Positions 34,789 through 42,982 of a stretch of DNA of 64,000 bases are shown here, piece by piece. Source of the DNA: Candidatus Palauibacter scopulicola (GTDB taxonomy: Bacteria; Gemmatimonadota; Gemmatimonadetes; Palauibacterales; Palauibacteraceae). The notes beneath the pieces were generated by a model that was given only the letters and a program-made list of their open reading frames with translations, did no database searches and was not told where the DNA came from. A program made the translations under genes and the position numbers. The stretch is from contig NZ_CANPWG010000013.1 of NCBI RefSeq assembly GCF_947581915.1, positions 1 to 64,000 of the forward strand, written 5' to 3'. Each line of letters begins with the position of its first letter. The stretch's first letter is position 1.

Positions 34789-35484
34789 ATGCGGATAATG
34801 GACGCGCGTCACGCCCGGTTGTGGGCGGCGGGAGTCGCGCTGGCGGTGGGAGCGGCCGGCTGCGCACCCGGGGGAGACACCGGAGATGCCGACGCCTCCG
34901 CGGCGGCGGGGGCCGACGAGGCCGCGGCGCAAGAGGCGGCCCAGGTGGCGCTCGGCCCCGTGGACGGGCACGACCTGCCCCCGGTGGACCTCGAGCGCGT
35001 GCTCGCCGGCGGCCCGGCGCCCGACTTCACGGCCCTTTCAAGCGCGGGCGAGCCGATCACGCTTTCGGACTACCGCGGAGAGAGGAACGTCATCCTCTTC
35101 TTCTACCGCGGCCACTGGTGACCGTACTGCGCAAAGCAGCTCGGAGAGCTGCGAGACTTCATGACGCCCGAACAGCGCGAACGGACCCAACTCCTGGCGA
35201 TCGCCCCCGACAGCCCCGAGGACATCGGGCTCATGATCGACCGCGTCCTCGAGGACTACGACTACGCGCTCGACTTCCCGCTCCTGTCCGATGACGGCTC
35301 CGCGATCACGAACCGCTACGGCCTCCTGAACGAGAACTCCGGGCGCGGACGCCAGCTCCCGCACCCCACGACCTACGTCATCGACATGGACGGCACGGTG
35401 CGCTGGAGCTTCACGGAGGTGGACTACACCGTCCGCCCGGAGCACGCCGACATCCTCGCCGCGCTCGAAGCCCTGGAGCGCTAG
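34789..35484 (+). CDS. Peroxiredoxin-like selenoprotein, lipoprotein (Sec111)
   Basis: One 231-residue protein read through an in-frame TGA at 35119-35121. A lipobox signal (AVGAAGC) anchors it outside the cytoplasm. Before the TGA lies VILFFYRGHW, after it PYCAKQLGEL; related peroxiredoxin-like proteins have YRGxWCPYC here, so the TGA stands exactly where the first redox cysteine is expected, giving a U111-x-x-C114 pair. Similarity continues without a gap to the end (GLLNENSGRGRQLPHPTTYVI, broken here only for length). A hairpin right after the TGA fits a bacterial SECIS. It probably reduces peroxides or thiols in the periplasm. Confidence 0.9.
35119..35152 (+). promoter_or_regulatory. UGA codon plus SECIS-like hairpin
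   Basis: Downstream of the TGA, GCAGCTC (35136-35142) and GAGCTGC (35146-35152) form a perfect 7-pair stem with loop GGA. The loop centre lies 23 bases after the TGA, within the range required for bacterial SelB-dependent SECIS elements, whose apical loop normally contains GG or GU. The hairpin is inside the coding sequence, as in known bacterial cases. Confidence 0.75.
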
Positions 35485-35491
35485 CGCTTCT

Positions 35492-35521
35492 GGCGGAGCG
35501 GCTCTGGGGGAGCCGCCCGCC
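35492..35521. terminator. Bidirectional terminator-like hairpin with one bulged A
   Basis: GGCGG-A-GCGGCTC pairs with GAGCCGC-CCGCC across the loop TGGGG, giving a 12-pair GC stem with a single bulge. It sits between the convergent selenoprotein and SDR genes and ends 2 bases before the SDR stop. No T-run follows on either strand. Confidence 0.55.
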
Positions 35522-35523
35522 GG

Positions 35524-36474
35524 TCAGCGATCCAGCCGGCAGCGGCCCATGTTGCAGGTGAGGCCGGTCAGTTCCTGACTCAACTCCCGGAGGCGGGCGC
35601 GCGCCTCGGCGTCGTAGGCCTGGTCGTTCGCGCGGGTCGGACGGAGGCCGCTGAAGTACTGCCCGCTCTCGAAGTCGTCCGAGTCCACCACCTGCATCAC
35701 GGCGTCCGCCCCCTCGTCGATGGTGGCGCGCGGCGTCGCGCCCAAGCGCCGCACCATCTCGGTCGGCATGTAGGTCGCCGGATGGAGGGAGCCGACCACG
35801 ATGCCCGTTCCGGCCAGGTCATCGGCCAGATCGTGCGTGAACATGATCTGGGCGAGCTTGCTCTGGGCGTAGGCGCGGCGCCCGCTGAAGTCCTTCTCGA
35901 TCATCACGTCATCGAAGTCGATCGGCGTCTGCGCGCCCGAAGACACGTTCACGATGCGCGACGGCGTGCTGTCGAGCAGGCGCGGCATCAGCATGTGCGT
36001 GAGCAGGAAGGTGGAGAGGTAGTTCACCTGGAAGCGGTACTCGTGGCCGTCCTCCGTGACCCACCGCTCGTCCGGCGCGGACCCGAACCCCGCGTTGTTG
36101 ATCAGGATGTCCAGGCGGTCGTAGTCGGCCCGCAGCGTCTCGGCGAAGGCCCGGACCTCCGCCAGCGACGCGAAATCGGCGCGGTAGAAGCGCGCGCTCC
36201 CGGGCCCCGCCGCGTTGATCGCATCCACCACCTCGGCGCCGCGTTCCTCGTTGCGCCCGTGGACGATGACGTGATCGCCCCGCGCGCCCAGCCGCAGGGC
36301 GAGTTCGCGGCCGAGGCCGGAGGTGGCTCCGGTGACCAGGGTCACATTCTGCCCGGGGGTCGGCGCAGGGGCCTCCTGGGCCATCGCCTCGGCGACGGAA
36401 GCCGGCCAGAGGGAGATGAGGACGGCGGCGGCCGTCACGGCAGCGCGATGCATGGTGCTCTCTTTCGTTCTCAT
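35524..36474 (-). CDS. SDR-family oxidoreductase with a Sec signal peptide
   Basis: 316 residues. Classical/retinol-dehydrogenase-like SDR: TGATSGLG nucleotide-binding motif, NNAG, and the catalytic YAQSK with upstream Ser in NVSSG. Before the Rossmann fold is a hydrophobic leader (AAVTAAAVLISLWPASVAEA) ending in AMAQ, which looks like a Sec export signal; NAD(P)-dependent enzymes are rarely exported this way. The ATG overlaps the upstream LVIVD gene stop (ATGA) and has GAGGAGG inside that gene. Two cysteines sit near the C-terminus. Confidence 0.87.
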   Translation of the reverse strand: MRTKESTMHRAAVTAAAVLISLWPASVAEAMAQEAPAPTPGQNVTLVTGATSGLGRELALRLGARGDHVIVHGRNEERGAEVVDAINAAGPGSARFYRADFASLAEVRAFAETLRADYDRLDILINNAGFGSAPDERWVTEDGHEYRFQVNYLSTFLLTHMLMPRLLDSTPSRIVNVSSGAQTPIDFDDVMIEKDFSGRRAYAQSKLAQIMFTHDLADDLAGTGIVVGSLHPATYMPTEMVRRLGATPRATIDEGADAVMQVVDSDDFESGQYFSGLRPTRANDQAYDAEARARLRELSQELTGLTCNMGRCRLDR

Positions 36475-38408
36475 GGGACGAGTTCCTCCTCGACGAGGCG
36501 GGCGATCCACAGGCCGGAGTGGAGGTCGGAGGTGAAGATCCGCCCCTTGAACAACTGGGCGCCCCACGTCATCGACCAGTTCGGCACCGCGGCGTCCGGC
36601 GATGACGTCTTGATCGCGCCGATCTCGCGGCCCTGGCGGTAAAGGTCGCCGCGCAGTTCGCCCGAGATGTCCAGCACCCGCAGCCCCGCCTGGTAGTAGC
36701 CGACGTAGAGCCGGTCGCGGTCGTCGCTCCACAGGTTGTGGGCTCCCGCTTCCGGCACGGTGTAGTGGGCGACCTTCACCGGGTCTTCCATGTCCGTCAT
36801 GTCGAGCACTTCCACGTAGCCCCGCGCCTCGATGGGGCCGAGCACGTTCGGATCCCAGTCGGACGGGTATATCTCGGCCGCCACGAACAGGTACTTGCCG
36901 TGACGCCAGGCGACGTGCGTGTTCCCCTGCCCCGACACCCACCGCGAGACGAGCTTCGGGTCGCGGGCCGTGCCTCCGTGCGTGCCCGCCCCGGCGTCGA
37001 GGATATAGATGCCCTCGTTCCAGAACGACGCGTACGCGTACCCGTCCTGGACGATCACGTCGTGCAGGCTGCGGATCGGTTCGTCATGAGCCCAGCGGTT
37101 GATCTCGCGCGGGTTCGCCGGATCGGAGATGTCGATGATGACGATCTCGCTCGTCCCGTTGTGGCAGGCGTAGACGAGATCCTCATCCCCCAGGATCCAG
37201 ACGTTGTGCACGCCCCCCGTCACCGTGTCCGTGTACTCCGAGAGGATTTCCGGATGGGCGGGATTCGAGAGGTCGAGGAGGACGATCCCGTTCCTGCGGC
37301 TGGAGGCCCCCTCGCGGGTGACGATTCCCAGGCGGTTGTTCGGGTGGATCTTCACATCGTTGATGCGGCGGGCATCGAGCTGGATCGAATCGGTAAGGAC
37401 GGGCTGCGCGGGGTCCGTCACGTCCCACACCTTCATCCAGTCGTGGTAGAAGGTGCCGAGGTAGGCGTAGTCGCGTCCGTCCACGCCCTCGAACACCCAG
37501 GTGTCGCCGGCCCGGTGCGTGGAGGTGATCCCGCTTCCCACGAGTTCGAGCCGTGCGGTGTGGCGGCGGGGACCGACCTGCACGGAAACCGTGCGTGCGA
37601 TGGCCGGGCCCGCGATCGCGGTCACGTGGTAGGTACCCGGCTCCTCCGCCACGAAGAGCCCGCGTCCGTCGACGGGTTCGACGCTCGCCCCGCTCGGCGT
37701 CACGCTCCAGAGCGGCGCGAGGGGGAACTCGCCGCCCCCGGCGGCGCGGCCCGCCAGCCGGAAGGCCGCGACATCCCCCGTCGAGAGCGAGCTGACGTCC
37801 CCGGAAGCCACCAGTTCGTATTCTTCGGCGGTGTTCGGCTCGACGGTCACCGCGACCCGGGTCGAGACACCGCCAGTGGAAACGGTGAGGACCGTCCGTC
37901 CCGGCCCGTGGCCGAGCACGCGTCCGGCGCCATCCACCGTCGCGACAGCCGGGTCGGCGGAGGCGAAGGCGAACTCGGCATCGTCCACCACGGTGCCGGG
38001 TTCCGTATAGGCCGCGAGACTCAGGGCCGCGGTCGCACCCGCGTAGACGGGCCCGGCGACGCGGGCCTCGATGCGGGCGGGCTCGAGCCGGGGCACGCGG
38101 ATCGCCACCCAACTCGGCTGGCCGCGGAACATTGCCGCCACGCGCGACTCGCCCGGCCGCACCGCCGTCACCACGCCGTCGTCCGTCACCGTCACGCCGT
38201 CGTCCGCCGCGAACCAGCGCACCTCCGAGGCGGCGCCTTCCTCCGCGGTTCCCTGGATCTCCGCGGTGAGCTGGAAGGACGCCCCGACCTCCAACTCCAA
38301 CTCGGGGGGCGAGGCCACGGCGTACACCCGCTCCTGCGCGTGGACGGCCGGCGTGCCCGCGACACCCAGGACGAGGGTGGAGGCGATGAGCCCAAAGCGG
38401 AGCGACAT
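36471..38408 (-). CDS. Secreted Ig-like/LVIVD-repeat protein
   Basis: 645 residues with a Sec signal (cleaved near AVHAQE). The first about 290 residues are bacterial Ig-like (BIG2-type) repeats, e.g. FASADPAVATVDGAGRVLG and VRWFAADDGVTVTDDGVV. The rest is an LVIVD beta-propeller (KVWDVTDPAQPVL, IVLLDLSNPAHPEIL, IVIIDISDPANPREI, YVEVLDMTDMEDPVKV). GGAGGAGA lies 3 bases before the ATG. A likely cell-surface binding protein; coupled to the exported SDR gene. Confidence 0.87.
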   Translation of the reverse strand: MSLRFGLIASTLVLGVAGTPAVHAQERVYAVASPPELELEVGASFQLTAEIQGTAEEGAASEVRWFAADDGVTVTDDGVVTAVRPGESRVAAMFRGQPSWVAIRVPRLEPARIEARVAGPVYAGATAALSLAAYTEPGTVVDDAEFAFASADPAVATVDGAGRVLGHGPGRTVLTVSTGGVSTRVAVTVEPNTAEEYELVASGDVSSLSTGDVAAFRLAGRAAGGGEFPLAPLWSVTPSGASVEPVDGRGLFVAEEPGTYHVTAIAGPAIARTVSVQVGPRRHTARLELVGSGITSTHRAGDTWVFEGVDGRDYAYLGTFYHDWMKVWDVTDPAQPVLTDSIQLDARRINDVKIHPNNRLGIVTREGASSRRNGIVLLDLSNPAHPEILSEYTDTVTGGVHNVWILGDEDLVYACHNGTSEIVIIDISDPANPREINRWAHDEPIRSLHDVIVQDGYAYASFWNEGIYILDAGAGTHGGTARDPKLVSRWVSGQGNTHVAWRHGKYLFVAAEIYPSDWDPNVLGPIEARGYVEVLDMTDMEDPVKVAHYTVPEAGAHNLWSDDRDRLYVGYYQAGLRVLDISGELRGDLYRQGREIGAIKTSSPDAAVPNWSMTWGAQLFKGRIFTSDLHSGLWIARLVEEELVP

Positions 38409-38496
38409 GATTCTCCTCCATGTGGCAAAGCGACATGCGACCAGGCGATCGAACCGGGATCGAAAGCTCGTTTCGACCGGCGCGGGCGGCAATAAG

Positions 38497-38508
38497 CGGC
38501 AATTGCCG
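38497..38508. promoter_or_regulatory. 12-bp palindrome in a divergent promoter region
   Basis: CGGCAATTGCCG is a perfect palindrome, and its left arm is repeated directly a few bases upstream (GCGGCAATAAGCGGCAATT). It lies between the divergent LVIVD and fusion genes. It may be an operator; no -10 element is clear. Confidence 0.35.
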
Positions 38509-38551
38509 GCGTGGTTGACCGAACCTTTGCCGGGTGGGAGCTTCGCCCATC

Positions 38552-41500
38552 ATGGAAACACTCGACGCCGGATATGCGGCCGGGAGACCTTCGCTCTCGG
38601 AGGGAGAAGCGGCCGGACTCGTCCGGGACTTCTGGGGCGTGCACGGGCGGGCCCGCGAGTGCGCGAGCGAGCGCGACCGGGTGTTCGAGATTTCGGACGC
38701 GACCGCTCGGGAGACTTCCGGCGGGTCGCGGGTCCGCGGGTACCTGAAGGTCTCGAACCTGCTCGAAGGCCGCGCCGTCCTCGAGGAGGAAGCGGCCCTG
38801 CTGGCGGCGCTCTCGGAGTCCCAGGCCTGCTTCGCGCTTCCGCACTGGCGCCCCGCCGTGAAGAGCGGGCGTCTCGTCGAAGACGCGATCGGCGGGCACA
38901 CCCACTTCGCGCGGTTCCTGGAACCGGTCCCGGGCATTCCGCTGGACGGTTTCCGGCCGCACGGACCCGAACTGCGCCGGCAGATCGGCCGCCTCGCCGG
39001 AATCCTCGATCATTCTTCGTCTCAGCTCGCGGGCGCGGACCGTCCGATGATCTGGGACCTCCGCGGCGCCGCCTCGCTCATCGCGGAGCACCTGGACGCG
39101 ATCCCGGAGCCGGGCCGGCGCGAACTCGTCGCGCGGATTCTCGAGCGGCACGCGGCCGTCGTGCGGCCCCGCGCGGGCGAGTTGCGCGAGAGTCTGATCT
39201 ACAACGACGCGAACCCGGCCAACATCCACATCGATCCGGGCCGGATGAAGGGCGGAGCGCCCCACCTCGTGGGCATCGTGGACTTCGGCGACACGGTCCG
39301 CTCGTGGACGGTGGCGAACCTCGCCGTGGCCTGCGCCTACGCCGGGTTCGGGACGCGCGATCCGGTGGCCGCCTTCTGCGACGTGGCGCGGGGTTACGTC
39401 GCGGAGCACGAACTCGCGGAGGTCGAAGCTGATGTCGTGTACGAACTGGCGCGGCTGCGCCTCGCGCTGAGCGTGACCATCTCGTCGGTGCGCGGTGCGC
39501 AGGAGCCGGACAACGAGTACCTGCTCGTGAGCCAGGCACCGGCCTGGGAGGTGATCGAGCGGCTGGACGCGACGCCGCCGAACCTGGGACGCTACCGGCT
39601 GCGGGAGGCCTGCGGGCACGCGCCGTGTCCCTCGACGGCCCGGGTCATCGCGGCGCTCGAACGCGCCGCCCCGGACGCGGCGCCCGTGCTCGATCCGGAC
39701 CCCCGCACCGCGCCCACCGTCACGCTCGACCTGAGCGTCGAGTCGGGGGACGACGGCGGAACCTTCGATCCGACGGACCACTCGAGCTTTTCGCAGAGGC
39801 TGTTCGACCGGATGCGGGATGCGGGCGCGGCGATCGGCATTGGCCGCTACGACGAGGTGCGCTGGTGGTACACGGGCGAGGCCTTCCGCGCGCCGGGGAA
39901 CGAGATGGACGAGTGGCGGACCGTTCACCTCGGCGTGGACCTGTTCGCGGAGCCGGGGACACCCGTGCTCGCGCCGCTCGGGGGCCGCGTGGTGTCCGTG
40001 CGCGACAACGCCGACCGACTGGACTACGGCCCCACGATCATCCTCGAGCACGAGGTGGAGGACCCGGCCGGCGAGGCGGATGGGCCCGTCCGATTTCGGA
40101 CGCTGTTCGGGCACCTGTCGCCCGAATCCCTGCCGAACGTCGCGCCCGGCGAGGTCGTGGAGGCGGGCCGGACCATCGGCTGGATCGGCGCCCCGCCGGG
40201 CAACGGCGACTGGGCCCCGCACCTTCACTTCCAGATCCTCCTCGATTCCCTGGGCTACGAGGGGACCTTCCCGGGCGTCGCCGCCCCGGGCGCCCGCGGC
40301 GCGTGGACCGCGGTGAGCCCCGACCCGAACTACCTGCTTCGGCTCCCGGGCGAGGCGACGGCGCCGCGACCCCGCAGCCACGCCGCCCTCGTCGAGGACC
40401 GCAACCGGCGGCTCGGCCCCTCGCTGAGCCTCTCCTACCGGCGGCCGCTCCACATCGTGCGGGGCCGGGGCGCCTGGCTCTACGACATCGACGGCCAGCC
40501 CTTCCTCGACTGCGTAAACAACGTCGCCCACGTCGGACACTCGCACCCGCGCGTGAACGAAGCGGCGCGCCGCCAGATGGCCGCCCTCAACACGAACACG
40601 CGCTACCTGCACGAGACGATCCTCGAATACACGGAACGGCTGACGGCCCTCTTCCCGGCCCCGCTCGACGTGTGCTTCCTCGTGTGCTCCGGCACCGAGG
40701 CCAACGAACTCGCCCTGCGCATGGCGCGCACGCACACCGGCAAGGTGGGCGCGGTCGTCCTCGACGGGGCGTACCACGGGAACTCGAGTTCGGTCGTCAA
40801 CCTGAGCCCCTACAAGTTCAACGGCCCCGGCGGGAAAGGACTCCGGCCGTGGGTCCGCATGGCGCCGATGCCGGATCGGTTCCGGGGGCGCCACCGCGGG
40901 CCCGATGACGAGATCGCACCGCTCTACGCGGCCCATGTCGGCGAGGCGGCGGCGGCGCTCGAGACCGAGCCCACCTGGTTCGGGGACCGCCCGACCGGCG
41001 CGGCCGCCTTCTTCCACGAGTCGATCCTCAGTTGCGGCGGACAGATCCCACTCCCGGCCGGATACCTCGCGGCTTCCTACGCGGCGGCCCGCGAACACGG
41101 CGCGGTCTGCGTGGCCGACGAGGTGCAGGTCGGCTTCGGCCGCGTGGGATCGCACTTCTGGGCCTTCGAGGAGCACGGCGTCGTCCCCGACATCGTCACC
41201 CTGGGCAAGCCGATCGGGAACGGCCACCCCCTCGCCGCGGTCATCACCACGCGCGAGATCGCCGAGTCCTTCGCCAACGGGATGGAGTACTTCAACACCT
41301 ACGGCGGGAACCCCGTCTCCTGCGCCATCGGCCTCGCCGTCCTCGACGTGATCGAGGAAGAGGGCCTGCGGGAGAACGCCGCCATCGTCGGCCGGCGCCT
41401 GTTGGCCGGCCTGGAACGCCTCCGGGACCGTCACGCCCCGGTGGGGGACGCCCGCGGCCGCGGCCTGTTCACCGGTATCGAGTTCGTGCGTGAGGGCGAC

Positions 41501-41695
41501 GACCTCGAACCGGCCGCCGACTGGGCCGACGCCGCCGTCCAACGCATGCGCGACAAGGGGATCCTCCTCAGCACGGACGGCCCCGACCACAACGTGATCA
41601 AGATGAAGCCCCCACTCGTCTTCTCCGAAGCCGACGCCGACCTTCTCGTCTCCAACCTCGACGAGATCCTCTCCGAGACCCTCTTCCAGCCTTGA
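38552..41695 (+). CDS. Kinase - M23 - class III aminotransferase-fold trifunctional protein
   Basis: 1047 residues in three parts. Residues 1-370: aminoglycoside-phosphotransferase/hydroxylysine-kinase fold with YNDANPANI (D219) and VDFGD (D244). Residues 440-590: M23 LysM-type zinc peptidase fold with HLGVD (H459, D463) and HLH (H557, H559). Residues 610-1047: PLP enzyme with K886 in LGKPIGNG, closest to ethanolamine-phosphate and phosphohydroxylysine phospho-lyases. In humans the kinase and lyase are separate consecutive enzymes, so the fusion probably phosphorylates an amino alcohol and then eliminates phosphate and ammonia. No signal peptide. ATG 38552 has GGGAG upstream; GTG 38534 is an alternative. 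Confidence 0.88.
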   Translation: METLDAGYAAGRPSLSEGEAAGLVRDFWGVHGRARECASERDRVFEISDATARETSGGSRVRGYLKVSNLLEGRAVLEEEAALLAALSESQACFALPHWRPAVKSGRLVEDAIGGHTHFARFLEPVPGIPLDGFRPHGPELRRQIGRLAGILDHSSSQLAGADRPMIWDLRGAASLIAEHLDAIPEPGRRELVARILERHAAVVRPRAGELRESLIYNDANPANIHIDPGRMKGGAPHLVGIVDFGDTVRSWTVANLAVACAYAGFGTRDPVAAFCDVARGYVAEHELAEVEADVVYELARLRLALSVTISSVRGAQEPDNEYLLVSQAPAWEVIERLDATPPNLGRYRLREACGHAPCPSTARVIAALERAAPDAAPVLDPDPRTAPTVTLDLSVESGDDGGTFDPTDHSSFSQRLFDRMRDAGAAIGIGRYDEVRWWYTGEAFRAPGNEMDEWRTVHLGVDLFAEPGTPVLAPLGGRVVSVRDNADRLDYGPTIILEHEVEDPAGEADGPVRFRTLFGHLSPESLPNVAPGEVVEAGRTIGWIGAPPGNGDWAPHLHFQILLDSLGYEGTFPGVAAPGARGAWTAVSPDPNYLLRLPGEATAPRPRSHAALVEDRNRRLGPSLSLSYRRPLHIVRGRGAWLYDIDGQPFLDCVNNVAHVGHSHPRVNEAARRQMAALNTNTRYLHETILEYTERLTALFPAPLDVCFLVCSGTEANELALRMARTHTGKVGAVVLDGAYHGNSSSVVNLSPYKFNGPGGKGLRPWVRMAPMPDRFRGRHRGPDDEIAPLYAAHVGEAAAALETEPTWFGDRPTGAAAFFHESILSCGGQIPLPAGYLAASYAAAREHGAVCVADEVQVGFGRVGSHFWAFEEHGVVPDIVTLGKPIGNGHPLAAVITTREIAESFANGMEYFNTYGGNPVSCAIGLAVLDVIEEEGLRENAAIVGRRLLAGLERLRDRHAPVGDARGRGLFTGIEFVREGDDLEPAADWADAAVQRMRDKGILLSTDGPDHNVIKMKPPLVFSEADADLLVSNLDEILSETLFQP

Positions 41696-41706
41696 TGGCT
41701 GCTGGC

Positions 41707-42873
41707 TCAGGTCGGGAGTTGTCGGAGAAAATCCTCGAGCGGGAGGACCTCGACGCCGTCGAGACGCTGAGGACGCTCACCGAGGAACACGACGATCCGA
41801 CGTGCGAGGCGGTCGCATCGGCTGGCAAGGGATGAGAGGCCGCTCAGCATGCGCCGGCCCACTCTGCGGCTCGCCTTGACCTCGATCCCCCACACCTCGC
41901 GCCCAACCTCCAGCACGAGATCCACTTCGGCGCCGTGCCGGGTCCGGTAGTGGTAGAGCGCGGCCTCCGGCCAAAGCGTCCCCAGCCTTCGGTGCAACTC
42001 GCAGGCGATCAGATGTTCCAGCAGCATGCCGCGTTCGTCGGCGAGCGGTGCATCCAGCGGTCGCCGAAGCAACGCATTGCGCACCCCCAGATCGAAGAAG
42101 AAGAGTTTCGAATGCCGGACGAAACTCGCGCGGCTCGACCCGCGCAGCCCGCTCCATGCCGGCACCCGGAACATCACGAGCGTGTCCTCAAGGACATCGA
42201 CGTACCGCCGCGTCGTCTCGTACCCGAGACCCGCGTCCCGGCACAGCGCCTGGACGTTCAGGATGCGACCCGACGCGGCGGCCATCAGGTCCAGCAACCG
42301 TGCGAAACCGCCGATGTTCCGCACCAGCGCCTCCGCCTGGATTTCCTCCCGCAGATAGGTGTCCGTGTAGCTGCGCAGGTCGGCTGCGCGGGTGACGGGA
42401 TCGCCTTCCGAGTAGATGCCCGGCAGCGTCCCGTGCGCGAGGACGCGGTCGAGGTCGAAGTCCCGTCCGAGTTCCGCGGCGAGAAGCGGATACAGATGAT
42501 GCACATGGACGCGTCCCGGCAGGAGGTTCGCCTGCCCGCGACGGAGTTTGCGCGCGCTCGATCCCGAGAGCAGAAACCGGAAGCGGCCGGGCTTGTCGTC
42601 GAGACAGACCTGCACGGCATCGAGAAGAGCGGGTATCCGCTGTACTTCATCGAGGAAGACCGTCTTCACGGCCGGGGGCGCCGCATCGAGTTCCCGCTGA
42701 AGCCGCTCGGGGTGGGCCGCGTAGTCTCGGAAGGTTCGCGGGTTCGCGAGATTCAGCGAAAGGTCAGGCTCGAGCGAGGACAGAAGGGTGGACTTCCCCA
42801 CCTGTCTCGGCCCCAGCACGAGGGCGCTTCGACGCGTGGATCGCAGATGTAGAGACAACAATCTTGCGTACAT
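41707..42873 (-). CDS. AAA ATPase with DUF4143 domain
   Basis: 388 residues. Walker A GPRQVGKST (near residue 21), Walker B TVFLDEVQRIP, then a winged-helix region and the C-terminal DUF4143 nuclease-like domain with GAEVDLVLEVGREVWGIEVKAS. Common in bacteria and archaea; function not established. There is no ribosome-binding site, and the promoter places the transcript start at or next to the ATG. Confidence 0.9.
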   Translation of the reverse strand: MYARLLSLHLRSTRRSALVLGPRQVGKSTLLSSLEPDLSLNLANPRTFRDYAAHPERLQRELDAAPPAVKTVFLDEVQRIPALLDAVQVCLDDKPGRFRFLLSGSSARKLRRGQANLLPGRVHVHHLYPLLAAELGRDFDLDRVLAHGTLPGIYSEGDPVTRAADLRSYTDTYLREEIQAEALVRNIGGFARLLDLMAAASGRILNVQALCRDAGLGYETTRRYVDVLEDTLVMFRVPAWSGLRGSSRASFVRHSKLFFFDLGVRNALLRRPLDAPLADERGMLLEHLIACELHRRLGTLWPEAALYHYRTRHGAEVDLVLEVGREVWGIEVKASRRVGRRMLSGLSSLASRCDRLARRIVVFLGERPQRLDGVEVLPLEDFLRQLPT

Positions 42874-42879
42874 ATGGGT

Positions 42880-42908
42880 ATTATAGCCGCATTTTTACCC
42901 ACGTACAA
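42880..42908 (-). promoter_or_regulatory. Sigma-70-type promoter, apparently leaderless
   Basis: On the minus strand TTGTAC (42908-42903) and a perfect TATAAT (42885-42880) are 17 bases apart. The expected transcript start, about 42873, coincides with the A of the DUF4143 ATPase start codon. Flanking inverted repeats (GTAC...GGGTA / TACCC...GTAC, 42868-42906) bracket the promoter and may bind a regulator. Confidence 0.7.
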
Positions 42909-42982
42909 GCGATGACAGCCGGTGCTGTCACCCCCGTGGCCGATTGCGGCTCCGAACGGGCGCCACCTGGTCCCAGGGTGCG

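Noticed and set aside
35119-35121. TGA read as tryptophan or glycine (altered genetic code)
   Set aside because: TGA ends many other genes in the window at the expected family length, so it is a normal stop here.
34789-35484. Reading the peroxiredoxin-like gene as a pseudogene or two genes
   Set aside because: The only defect is a TGA exactly at the redox cysteine position, the frame is kept and a suitable hairpin follows; the second part has no ribosome site of its own.
38192-41590. Minus-strand open frame of 1132 codons over the kinase-M23-lyase gene
   Set aside because: No recognisable domain, composition typical of antisense frames, and it runs across the divergent promoter gap.
41687-41701. 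CAGCC/GGCTG hairpin between the fusion gene and the DUF4143 gene as terminator
   Set aside because: Only five pairs, overlaps the stop codon region and lacks a T-run.
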